Positions 28,421-38,500 of a DNA stretch of 64,000 nt are shown one piece after another. A model generated the notes under the pieces. It was not told where the DNA came from, made no database searches, and worked only from the letters and a program-made list of their open reading frames with translations. Where the stretch lies: the NCBI GenBank assembly GCA_029834535.1, contig JAQMWT010000136.1:105993-169992 (forward strand). Reading direction: 5' to 3'. This stretch comes from Chrysophaeum taylorii (taxonomy: Eukaryota; Sar; Pelagophyceae; Pelagomonadales; Pelagomonadaceae). The number at the start of each line of letters is the position of its first letter. The first letter of the stretch is position 1. The position numbers and the translations under genes are program-made.

Positions 28421-30068
28421 TACAGAAGCGCTTGTGGCCGTAGTGCGAGGAGAGGTAGCAGTATTTGGGCTTACTAGTCTGGTCGTGGACGTCGAAGCGG
28501 TAGCCGTGCATCTCGTTGCCGCGCGCGCAGAGGACGTGGTGGTTGTCGCGAAAAGGAAGCTTTGTCGCCTCGACGTTCCAGCAGCGACTGTAGTTCCAGC
28601 AGCCCGGGGCGGGTTGGAGGTCGATGTCAGAGAGGTCGACGCGGCAGGGTTGAGCATCGGAGCAGTGGAGCATCGCGGCGAGCCCCGTGGTATGCCAGCC
28701 GCGGAGGCTGGTGACGGCGACGTCCTCGATTGTCACGGCAGCCGTAGAATTGGCGCAGGGTTCGGGGTGCTGCGTCTGCGGGCAGTAGAACTGGTCGATG
28801 ACGATTGGGAGGGCGACGGCCGCGCACGTCAAGTTATGGAAAGAGACGTTCGAGACGCGGCCGCGTCCCCCCTGCCAGGTCTTGACCCTCGCCGCGTGGT
28901 GCGTTCGGACGAAGGTAACGTCGACGAGGTGGACGTGCTCGACAGGCGCCGAAGTTGTTCCGTTTTCCCCGAGGCTCCCGATGCTGAGGCCGTGACCGTG
29001 GTGGAAGGTCCCGCCGCGCACGACGAGGTGGGTGGTACCCTCTTTGACGGCGACGTTGTCGTCGCCCGTCGAGATCCAGCAGTCTCTGACGTAGACGTAG
29101 TGGGACTCCAAAACGTCGATCCCGTCCGTGTTGACCGAGAACCAGGGCGATGTGATTCCGAGACGTGCTAATCCAACGCGTCGCGACCGGAGCACGACTA
29201 AGTGGTAGAAAGGCGCCTTTTGGAGCCGGAGGTGGGTCACCGAGACGTTGATCGAGTCGCGGATCAACATCAGCACGGGCGCCCGTACCGTCGGGTCGGC
29301 CTTGCGCGCGACCCACCAGGCCTGGCCCCGTCCGTCGAGACCACCGCCCCCCGTTACCACGACGTTCCGGGCGTCGGAGATCTCGAAACACGCGAACTGC
29401 ATCCTACGAAGCTCGGGCGAAGCCCTCGCGTCGATTTCCGGCATCGGTCGAGCCAAAAAGTGCGCCATCGACGGCACCAGGATGGTCCCCTCGATTCGGA
29501 GCTCGATGCCCCGGGGCCGGAGCGTCACGCGTCTGACGAGGTACGTGCGGTTTGCCGGCCCCGGAACCAACACGACCACCCGCGACGACGACGACGCCTC
29601 GGCCGCGAGCCGAGACCCGGCCTCGACGGCCGCCGCGAGCGCTGGACCGTCGTCGTGCTTGATCGAGGCGTTCCCGACCGCGCCGAAGGCCAAGACCGAC
29701 ACGATTGACGCGTGCCCGCGCGCGACGTCGCTTTCCAGCCGGTCGAACGCCTCTGCAGCCTCCGCGCTGCGTCCAAAGGCTTCGCGCTTCGCCGCGGCAT
29801 CGTAACGCTTGTTTGTCTTGGCGATCGTGTCGCACCGGTCCCACGTGATCCCCGGCCACGCGACCCCCTCCATCGTCCGAGCCATGAACAAAGCGTCCAA
29901 CGATTTCTCCGCGCCCCACTCTTCCGACCCAGGCATCGCCACCACTTCGTGTGTACTGCTGCTGTTGGTCGCGTTCTTCGATTTTGTCGTGTTATTATTA
30001 CCACTCTCATCCGCCGCCGCCGCCGCCGGTGCTAGTGCTAATAAAACAAGAAGAAAGGACGACGCCAT
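28218..30068 (-). CDS. Secreted GH28 polygalacturonase-like enzyme
   Basis: 616 aa from the ATG at 30068. MASSFLLVLLALAPAAAAAD is a signal peptide. The GH28 right-handed beta-helix has its catalytic set in order: NTDG, GDDN, GHGLSIG and RVKTW, at about residues 313-316, 335-338, 358-364 and 394-398, plus GGLDGRGQAWW upstream. These hold the three catalytic Asp, the His and the substrate-binding Arg-Lys. Parallel-helix coils flank them (RNVVVTGG, VYVRDCWISTGD, VEHVHLVDVTFV). Many Asn-X-Ser/Thr sites fit a glycosylated secreted protein. It would cleave galacturonan-like or other uronic polysaccharide; an alga may use it on its own wall mucilage or on dissolved polysaccharide. The exact substrate is not readable. 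Confidence 0.93.
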
Positions 30069-30153
30069 CTCCACAAGAGTCACGGCCAAGTTCGTTGGTG
30101 TTTTTCGAACGGTCAGCTTTTATTAGCGCCTTCAATAATAAGTCTAGGACGCT

Positions 30154-31245
30154 ATGTGGGTGCTCTCCAAGCTGATAAAGAAGGCGCTCCGACACGTCCT
30201 CGCTGCCTTTGCGGCGACGACCCCCCCGCACATGCTCGGGGAGGAGGAGACCCGCGACTCGGAAAGCAGCGACGACTCCCGCGACGAGGCCGAGGTCAAG
30301 CGAGATTGGACCCACCCCGTCCGGAGCGCTACCTGGTGGGTCGCCGCGGGGGAGCTCCATGCGTGCGAGGACCGCGTCATCTCGGAGGAACTGCGGATCG
30401 GACCGCACGTCGCGCATTGCGCGGCCGCGATCGACGGCCACGGCGGCGACGCGTGCGCTTCGTGGCTTCGGACGCACCTCGCGCGATACGTCGAGTCGCG
30501 CCTCGATGCCGAAACCCAACGCCGCCGCCGCCGCTGCCGCCGCCGCACAGCGGCCGAGATGGCGCGCCGCGCCGCCGAAAGAGCGCTCCGCGATGCCGAC
30601 AAGGGCTACCGGGCCGCGTGTCAGCGCGAAAAAAACCTCTCGGCCAAGGCCGGCGCCTGCGTATCGCTCGCCGTTTTCTTCGGCGGCGCCCTCGCCGTCG
30701 CAAACCTGGGCGACGCGCGCGCTTTTCTTGTTGCCGACGACGGCACTGTGACGCAACTCACCACCACGCACCGCGCGACGCTTGCGAAGGAGGCCCTGCG
30801 CGTCCGCCGCGCTGGCGGCTCCATCACCAGAGACGGCCGCGTCGCCCGAGGCGTCCTCGAACCTACTCGCACCGTCGGCGACTTCGACATCAAACGCAGG
30901 TACCCCCGCGTGGTTGTCGCCGATCCCGACTCCGTGGCTATCACTCGCCGCCGCCGCCGCAGCCAACGCGGCACCAAGCCGTCGTCCCCGTACGATTCCG
31001 TCGCCCTCGTCCTCGCGTCGGACGGCGTCTGCGACATCCTCCCGCCCAACGACATTGGACGCTTGGTCGCGTCGCGATTAGGTGTTGCGCGCGACACCGA
31101 GATCGCCAAGACCCTCGTCGACGAGGCAAAGCGCCTGGGGACGCTCGACGACGCGACCGCCGTCGTCCTCGAATTCTGGCCTCTGATGACCCCCGCTGCT
31201 GACCACGCCGACATCGCCTTGGTCCCGCAGACGACGTCGTCTTGA
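30154..31245 (+). CDS. PP2C-type protein Ser/Thr phosphatase
   Basis: 363 aa. Metal-binding motifs: AIDGHGGDA (94-98 DGHGG), NLGDARAFL, LASDGVCDIL and the final LDDATAVVLEF, where the usual DN is DD. Another family segment, ACVSLAVFFGGALAVANLGD, and RTVGDFDIKRRYP are also in the expected order. An acidic, possibly regulatory N-terminus (GEEETRDSESSDDSRDEAE) precedes the domain, and an Arg-rich insert (RRRRRSQRGTK) interrupts the second half. A short hydrophobic N-terminal helix (LIKKALRHVLAAFAAT) could target a membrane or organelle. Divergent from the GH28 gene with 85 bp between the ATGs. Confidence 0.9.
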   Translation: MWVLSKLIKKALRHVLAAFAATTPPHMLGEEETRDSESSDDSRDEAEVKRDWTHPVRSATWWVAAGELHACEDRVISEELRIGPHVAHCAAAIDGHGGDACASWLRTHLARYVESRLDAETQRRRRRCRRRTAAEMARRAAERALRDADKGYRAACQREKNLSAKAGACVSLAVFFGGALAVANLGDARAFLVADDGTVTQLTTTHRATLAKEALRVRRAGGSITRDGRVARGVLEPTRTVGDFDIKRRYPRVVVADPDSVAITRRRRRSQRGTKPSSPYDSVALVLASDGVCDILPPNDIGRLVASRLGVARDTEIAKTLVDEAKRLGTLDDATAVVLEFWPLMTPAADHADIALVPQTTSS

Positions 31246-32950
31246 AGTTCTTCTTCGCCAACTCCCGAGGACGAATGTTTCATCAAAGGTACGACGGCGA
31301 CTTTCTTTTTCATCGCGACGGCCATTCCTCTCTTTGTGGAAAAAAGCTGCGGTCGCCTCTGATCGACGGTGCATTTGAGCGGATTGTACGGTTGCATGAG
31401 CCTAAATTTTGAAGCGGACCGAGAAAAATGAGTCTTCTTGATTGAGAGTCGAAGTGTATTTGTGAGCCCCGCGCGATTGTTTCCTCTCCTCTCCTCTCCT
31501 CGAGTCCTTTTGTTCGAAGCTTATGTGTTGAACACGATGTGGTAGAGCGTGGAGGGTCGCCAAGAAGACCCTGGGGAAGCATGCGTGCACTCCCGCGGTT
31601 TGCCTCTGTGGTGGTCGTCGTGGGACGACGGGTATCAATGAATTGCACAGAGCTCCACGCGTCGAAAGATGCACTCACGACGCGCGTGACAAAAACAGTT
31701 ATCTCGATGGGTACAGCTCGAGAAATTCGACTTTGGTGTTCTCGGAGCGTTTCACTTTCCAATGAGTAGTCGTCGTTGTTGGTTGATGATCGATGATGAC
31801 TTGAGCACACGAGCCTCACTCCGACCTCGGTGTCACGGAGCCCCGCAATGCTGGGGCTAAGCGTTCGCAGTCACTCGAAGGATTTCCTGAATGTGCGCAG
31901 CGAGGAGTAGTAGCATGCGGGCTTGGCCAGCATACCGACTCGAAGTCACGAATGTTACGCTGTCAACAAGAGACCGGATTCACACACTCTTGAAGCGCCG
32001 CGACGGCCTCGTCAACTAACGAGAACGACGCGCTCAATGGCGCCTATCAACCTTAGTGGTTGAGTCGGCGAGTGTGACGATGTCGTTCCTCAAAGAACGA
32101 AGGCCAACGTCGTAATTTTTACGGACGAGGGCGTTGCACTTTCCGCCAACGTGATGTCGCCAACGCGATAAGAGATGCCGACGCGACGTTCGGCGAGCCA
32201 CAAATACTCGCTTAGCGTTGGGAGGAGCAGTGTCGAAGAATGTGCTCTCGCTCGAAAAAAAATGTATTTCTCATCGGCGCGCGACTTTTTGAGGGAAGCC
32301 TGAAGGCGATAGACTCCGGCCGTTGGACTGAGCAGTCTGCGCGGGGTAACACCGTGGATTAACGAAAAAACGTCGCAACAATCGGCCGTTCGTGAAAGCT
32401 GTCGGATGTCTCAACGCGCGCGCGATCAGTGACGAATATGATGGAAAAAATATTTGCCACAGACAGCCTGGGCTCGTTTCCTGGGCTTGAAGGGCGCGAG
32501 GGGGGCGTGCTCGACGACGCAAAGGTCGCCCGCTCGCTTGTCAGCTCGGTGAAGCGAAGATAGATGCCTCGAGCATATGGTTTCCGATGGTGCGTCGATG
32601 GGGAGGTGAGGTTTAGTGGATCGCAAGGACTTGGACATGCGCCGGCCACGGTGGCCGTTCCAGTCTGCTTCGTTTCGTCACAACCTATAAACGCTTCCTG
32701 GAGCTCGAATGCCAAAGAAGTGAAACTCGATGTTTAAGATTCAGCTGACACTTCCCGCAGTGTTTTCACGTCGTCCGTCTTCGACTCGCACAGCGCGACC
32801 ACCGAGTCGATGAGCTTCGCGCTTTTTTTGTGCCACAAGGACTCGACTCTCGCACGCATATTTCTAGAAGAGAACGGCTCGTTATCTGCTCAAAATTACG
32901 AGAGGGAAGACCGCGCATTGAAAAGAAATGTTGCAAGCGTGAATGCCATG
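31246..32950. other. 1.7-kb region without an assignable gene
   Basis: Only short ORFs on both strands, none recognised. Several minus-strand pieces have coding-like composition in shifting frames, for example RVFLATLHALPHRVQHISFE near 31530-31590 and SEYLWLAERRVGISYRVGDI near 32140-32210. Because neighbouring genes use introns of 35-50 nt, one or two spliced minus-strand genes may be hidden here, but I could not assemble one. Base composition is more AT-rich than in the gene blocks. A ctcct repeat lies near 31484-31500. Confidence 0.5.
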
Positions 32951-32953
32951 CTT

Positions 32954-33349
32954 TTATTCTGCCAGTGCGCCGCCACAGCCTGCGGCTAACTTGATCGCCA
33001 CAAAATTCCTACGTGTTTCACTCACCAAGTACGTGCCGGCGCTACTGGCCTCAGCAATAATTGCGAGGCTGAATCCTCGAAGCAGCAGCACCACGAGCTG
33101 GTACCACACAACATGACCGTCGACTAGTGCTGCCGTAACTACACCCGGGCAGGCACCGGGAACCCAAGGGGCATGCGGCGATTGGAGCAGGGTGCTCCAA
33201 AGAACCTCGCTTTGGCGGCCTAGGAGGACGCTTTGATGTCTATACGCGAATAAAGAAAGTCCAGCGCCGGCCATCTCATCTCCCCGGCGCTTCGTCGTGA
33301 TTTTTTCCAGCGCACTCAGACCGGCGCGTCCGCAAGTAAGACGAGACAT
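32954..33349 (-). CDS. Small hypothetical protein, possibly with a 46-nt intron
   Basis: 131 aa as a single exon (MSRLTCGRAGLSALEKITTK...). It has one strongly hydrophobic stretch (VVWYQLVVLLLRGFSLAIIA). Near the end a perfect donor (ttgGTGAGT) and an acceptor (gccgcAG) 46 bases later would give a different and longer C-terminus (AVAAHWQNKSMAF...), so splicing may occur. Not recognised. It starts 25 bp downstream of the MRH-domain gene on the same strand. Confidence 0.38.
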   Translation of the reverse strand: MSRLTCGRAGLSALEKITTKRRGDEMAGAGLSLFAYRHQSVLLGRQSEVLWSTLLQSPHAPWVPGACPGVVTAALVDGHVVWYQLVVLLLRGFSLAIIAEASSAGTYLVSETRRNFVAIKLAAGCGGALAE

Positions 33350-33374
33350 AATAATAATCCTGCGACTCTTTTCT

Positions 33375-34289
33375 TTATTTCTCCAAAGCAGTATCCCCGT
33401 CGTCGTCGTTTTCGAGCCGCAGTAGAACGCTGTCTACCGAGGTGCCTCGGGCATCGGGGCCCGCTTCCCCAAAGTACTGGAGAGCTCGCTTGTGTCTCTC
33501 GAGATCGCGACGGACCTGATCCAGCTCGTCGCGGAGCTCCGCCACGCCCTTTTCGCAACTGCGGTTGGAATTGACGACGACGAAAACAACACCAACAACC
33601 TGTTGGTCGACGCGTCGGCAGGCGCGAGCGGCTCGTTGCGCCAGGAGTTGTCGGCGCTCGAGTAGAAGACGTCGCAGCTGCGAAGGGTGATAATCACAAC
33701 GCTCAAACATCTCCTCACGCGATCGGAACGTCGAGGGAGAGTGCGTACGAGCACATAGATCTGCGCGGCGCGAGGCTCGACGACGCGACGGAGTCTCGCG
33801 GCTCTCACGGTTCTTCGGCGTCTTTGACAGCGAGCGAGGACATGCCGCCTGGTGCGCGGTCACCGCGTCGGGACAAAACTCACATCGGACGGTGACGGTC
33901 GCGTTCCGCGGGACGCCGTTGGGGCACGGGTCTCCCCCGACGTACCGCATGACGTTCTCGCTAGACCATCGTTCCCAGATCCCGAGCACGTGCGTATCGC
34001 CGTTCGAGTCGCGTTGGGTCACGTTTTCGAACAAACACACCGTGTAGTGCGAAGGCCGCACCATCGCGACGCAACGCGACCGAAGCGACGTGACGAGCGC
34101 CGGGCCTTGGATGGGGGCAACAACGGGGTACACCCACGCCGCTTCTTCGGCCATCGGAAAGGAGCCCCGAACCACGTGCGCCGTCTTGCGCTCCCTAACC
34201 TCCTGAGCGACGTCGGCGCTAATTCGCACCTGGACACCAGCCGCGAACAGCACGACCGTGAAAAAGTAGTACGGGGACATCGTCGGCAT
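33375..34289 (-). CDS. MRH-domain lectin-like ER protein with four introns of 35-48 nt
   Basis: Spliced gene: exons 34289-33884, 33848-33809, 33760-33719, 33677-33600 and 33558-33375; introns 33849-33883 (35 nt), 33761-33808 (48), 33678-33718 (41) and 33559-33599 (41). All have GT..AG ends; three donors are GTGAGT, GTGAGA or GTGAGG. The product is 249 aa: a signal peptide (PYYFFTVVLFAAGVQV), then an MRH domain reading HYTVCLFENVTQRDS, VLGIWERW, YVGGDPC, TVTVRCGM, AEEPSMCSYALSLDVPIAC. The last two blocks appear only after splicing and contain the paired cysteines and the EPSxCxY motif of glucosidase II beta and GNPTG. A coiled-coil C-terminus (AELRDELDQVRRDLERHKRA) follows. Probably acts in N-glycan recognition in the ER. 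A simple ORF scan gives a false 332-aa product. Confidence 0.78.
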   Translation of the reverse strand: MPTMSPYYFFTVVLFAAGVQVRISADVAQEVRERKTAHVVRGSFPMAEEAAWVYPVVAPIQGPALVTSLRSRCVAMVRPSHYTVCLFENVTQRDSNGDTHVLGIWERWSSENVMRYVGGDPCPNGVPRNATVTVRCEFCPDAVTAHQAACPRSLSKTPKNRESRETPSRRRASRRADLCARTHSPSTFRSREEMFERCDYHPSQLRRLLLERRQLLAQRAARACRRVDQQVVGVVFVVVNSNRSCEKGVAELRDELDQVRRDLERHKRALQYFGEAGPDARGTSVDSVLLRLENDDDGDTALEK

Positions 34290-34382
34290 GATGAGTGAGG
34301 GTAAGAATGTCGCGATTTCCGATGTCGACAACAGAATCAAGGGGCACAACATCAGCGCGTGGGAAACAATCAAACCCGCCGT

Positions 34383-34736
34383 TCAAGGTAATCTCGACGA
34401 CAAGCTCGGAGACGTTTTTTTCTTTCGACCACACAAAAGGATGATATTCTCAATCAACAAAGCTGCGATATCCTCGACGAGATGCGGCGAAGAGACCATC
34501 GCGAACGAACCAGAAGGCGTCGTTTCGCAGCATGCAGCGAGAGACAAGCACTTAAGCTGGATATGATCGCATCTGTTTCCGGTGGTGCGCGCGCGCTTTC
34601 CGTGATGTTGCAGAACTCCGAACGAGAAAAGCCGCGCGGGATGGCGCGACGACGTGCCATCGGCACGAATTTGTGGTGGGCAAACGGTCTTGGAACAAGC
34701 GACCGACAGAAAAAGTACGACGCAAACCACGACCAA
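34383..34736 (-). CDS. Doubtful small secreted Cys-containing protein
   Basis: 117 aa, starting with a convincing signal peptide (MVVVCVVLFLSVACSKTVC) and containing CDHIQLKCLSLAACCETTP. The opposite strand and other frames are also open here, so it may be chance. No family recognised. It lies just upstream of the MRH gene on the same strand. Confidence 0.25.
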   Translation of the reverse strand: MVVVCVVLFLSVACSKTVCPPQIRADGTSSRHPARLFSFGVLQHHGKRARTTGNRCDHIQLKCLSLAACCETTPSGSFAMVSSPHLVEDIAALLIENIILLCGRKKKTSPSLSSRLP

Positions 34737-35541
34737 TGCAAACCAGTCGATGGCGGTTGGAATCTTCGAGAGCCGCCACTACGGGCACTCTTGGTGCGCC
34801 TTGCCGCACAACGAACGAGAGGTGCTTCGGCGCTGGCGTCGACCAAAACCAACAACGACGAGCTTGGCGACAAGCCTGGTCTATCGAGCGCAATGCATGG
34901 ACCAACCGCCACCTCGGTGAAGGACATCCGCCTTGTCGTGGAAGCTGACTGGATTTCGCCGCCGCCGCCGCCGCCGCCGCCTCCTTTAGGACCAACGGTG
35001 GTGCGTCATCAAGATATGCCCGAAAGGCGGCGGCGGCGGTCAAAAACTTGGGTGTTCGAGACTTTGAGTCGCCGTCGATGATTTTTCCAACAGCAATATC
35101 TGGTAAACAAGCTGACTGACTGACACCCCTTCGAATACACTCTCGGAATCGAATATTGCGACCATCTCCTCCGTTCGCTTATTATTACTGTCCGACGATG
35201 ATGATTATTGTGACGCTTATCACTGCGACGTCGCCTCTATCCAGATTGGACGCATGCCCCATGATCTTGGTCGCGAAACAGCATTGAGCCTCCACTGTTG
35301 GGCCCCTCGTGCGCACGAGGACTGCGATTTTACACGCAACAAGTCACTCATAACCAACCTCCTTAGTGAGGCTCCGTTTGTGGTGACAGCCAGCCCCCTT
35401 CCCGCAGGCTCGAGGGTGTGGGTGAGGCTGGCGCGTGTCGAGACGACGAGAATGAGAGCGAGATGGCGCGAGGGAACAGCGGTCGTGATGGTCTTGGACA
35501 ACAACAACAACAACAACAACGCGGTTGAATGGAATATAGAA
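34737..35541. other. Gap without an assignable gene
   Basis: About 800 bp with overlapping short ORFs on both strands (plus 34482-35081, plus 35254-35610, minus 34552-35043) and no recognisable product. It contains a gcc run near 34960-34983 and an aac run near 35499-35520. The tract may include the 3' UTR of the large gene that ends at 35542. Confidence 0.5.
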
Positions 35542-38500
35542 TTATACTACCGGAGGATCTCGAGGAGGAGGCGGCGCCCCCTGGGCCGTTGGGATCGACG
35601 CAGGCCCTGATTGTGGCTGTTGTTGTTGTTGTTGTTGTTCGGAATTTTGCGAGGTCGAAAGTTCGTCGTTGTCCTCCTCCTCCTCCTCCTCCTCCAAGGA
35701 AGCAGCGACAGGCTTTGAAGAGTCGTCCTCGTCCTCCTCCTCCTCCTCCTCCTCCTCCTCCTCCTCCTCCTCCTCCTCGTCCTCGTCGTCGTCCTCGTCG
35801 TCCTGGAAGAAGTCGGCGGGGCGCTGGGTTCTGCGGGAGCGGACGTAGTGCTTGTCGTCGTGCTTAGTCGCGAGGCCACCGGCGGTGGACTCGCGGCAGG
35901 CGGCCGGGAGGCAGTTGGCGAGGTGGTGGTGCCAGGCGTCGAGGGTAGGGTCGGAGACGTTTTTCGGAAGGCGGAGGAAGACGTGATGGTCGAGCTTGGT
36001 GAGGGCGATCGAGGCGCGGCGCGCGGCGACGATTTCAGCCGTCGCGTCGCGTTGCGAGACGAGGACGGACTGGGCGTCGAGGCGGATGGCGACGACGCCG
36101 TCGAGGTTGATCTGCCTGAATTCTGGGGGTTCTCGTTGGAAAAAGAGTTTCGTGCCGCGGAGCTCGTGGTAGTACCGCTCCCATCGCAGGTGCTTGAGGT
36201 TGCTGGAGAAGTAGGCGTCGGCCCGTTCGAGATCGCCGGCGAGGACGAGGGGGGCCGCGAGGTCGTCGGGAGACGCGAGTTCGCCAACGTCCGGCCGCGG
36301 AGAGGACCATTTGGTGCGCGCGACGAGTCGCTCGATCGACGCCGTCGCTAGAACGGGCGAGGGTAAGCGCGGAGACGCGGCGCGTCGCCACGACGACGGC
36401 GGGGTCAGAGCCCGCGCGTTGCCCGCGTCTTCCCAGAGACCCGAGGAGGATCCGAGGGCTGGCGGCGTCGAGAGGCTTCGCCTCGTCTCGGGAAGTCGCG
36501 GCAGCTCCGAGGGTTTTACATCCTTCTCCTCTTCTTCGGGTTGCGGAAGGTCCGCGCTGCCGTCGTCGTCGGGTTTTGTCGTCGTTGTTGTTGTCGTTGT
36601 CGTTGTTGTTTGGAAGGAAGATCTCCGGTTTGCCGCCGCCGCCGCCGCCGCCGATGCCGCCGCCGCCGCCGCGCTTTTTCGAGGGCCGAGGCAGCGATCC
36701 GTCGAGGGCGAGAGGCGCGGGCGGACGGCGAGGTGGGCCGTCGGGCGGACGACGCCCTTGCCGCGCGCGAGGAACGCGGTAGCGGCCGAGCGCACGTTTT
36801 GGAGGGAATGCGAGTCGCGGCGCTTGAGGAGGTGTCCCGGGTCTGGAGGCGCCGGCGTCGTCTCGGAGAGGAGGCTCCAGGCGGCCCTCGAGGGAGCCGG
36901 AAGGGGGGCCGAGAGGTTGAGGATGTCGCCGAGCCAGAGCTGTCTCACAAAGGCCGAGGCGGTCTGCTGGAGCGCGGCATTCAAAGCGTTCTGGCGCACG
37001 AGCTGGGGCACGACACCTTTGAGGAAGAAGCGCTCGACAAATTCCGAGAGGTCGACGCCTCGGGCAAATTTGTTGGCCGATCCGAGGGAGCGGTCCGACT
37101 CGCGGCGGAGCGCGGCGGAGCCGACGTCGGTGCAAGGAAGGATAATCGCGTCGCGCGCGCCGTCCCCGACCTCCGACTGGCCGCGCTTTCCCATGAAGAC
37201 GTCCTTTATGTGGAGGCGCATGTCCCTGACGGTGACGCGCCAGACGTCGACCTTGACGGGAAAGTCGGCCAGCATGCGGCGGCAGGCCCCGACGTCGCCG
37301 ACGCGGAGGATCGACTCCTCGGCGTTGAGCGTGAGCTGCTCGAGGGCGGTTTTGGCGACCTGCTGGTGCTTCGAGGCATCGTAGGACCCTGGCACGTGGA
37401 GCCACTCGAGTTCGACCAGAAGTTGCGGGGCACATCTCGGAATTCTGACGTGCTTGCGGTCGCGCATCGATATCCAGCCTCGCATGCCGTTGCGGCGGCG
37501 GTCGAGGCGTTCGACGCGACCGTCGCAGTAGGTCGGGGCCGCGACGAGCCACTTGGCCGTCGTGATCCACGTGAAGGCGAACGCGACGGGCGAATTGTCC
37601 GAGCGCGCGATGATCTGGATAACCGTGCTCGGGTCGGTGAGCTGGAGCTTGAGCGTCTCGCGCCAGGCGCCCTCGCCGTTGGTGCACGGGGCCGCTTTCG
37701 TCGCGGCGCGCTCCGAGCGAGCGCGCACCTCGACGAAAGCGAGGCCGTTGTAGGGTCGCGCGTCGTCGGGACCACCACCACCACCACCACCACCCCCGGC
37801 AGCCGCGCCCATTATGGGGTCGCCGGGCTGCGACGACGACGAGGCGTCGTCGCGGGGCGCGCCGCCCGAAAAAAAGGGGTTGGCGACGAAGAGGCCCTTC
37901 GCCCCGAGGACCCGGACGACGAGCTGGTTGGGACGCTTCATCGTCACCACGCTCGGGTCGGCAAAGGCCTCGGCCTCGGCGAGGAGGCGCGTGATCGCGT
38001 TGATATTGAGCTCGCCGTGGTGCAGCTCGAAGTTGAGATCGACGCCTTCGAAATCAAACCTCTCAAACCTGACGGCGGGAATCGCGTTGCGGCGCGCGAC
38101 GTCCGAGATGCCCTCGGCCGCGTCGCGGCGCCTCTCGTTGGCCGAGGGCGTCCAGTGCCAGAGATCCTGTTTGGTGACGACGTCGTACGCGATGCGAGGG
38201 AGCGCGAGGAGCGTCGCGACGGGCAAAACCGCGTCGACGGCGAAGTGGTCGATCTTGAGCATGTGGTCCTTCTTGAAGCCGGGCGGGTTGCCGAACTTGA
38301 AGCCGCGCACCACGATCCGCACGGTGAGGGCGCCCCAGGATGAGGAGGTCGTCGTCGTCACGACGCTCGCGCCGCCGGCGGCGAGCGACGACCGCGCGGC
38401 GGCGGCCGCCGCCTTGGAGGCGGCGGCGGTCGCGGCCGTCGCCTCCGAGTCGGGGGGCGTCGTCTCGAGCCAGACCGAGACGGCGATCGACCGAGCCGAA

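Noticed and set aside
33375-34373. Unspliced 332-aa frame as the product of the MRH gene
   Set aside because: It loses the conserved second half of the MRH domain; splicing at four good sites restores it.
34288-34566. 92-aa plus-strand ORF overlapping the start of the MRH gene
   Set aside because: It overlaps the signal-peptide region and its leader antisense and has no recognisable feature.
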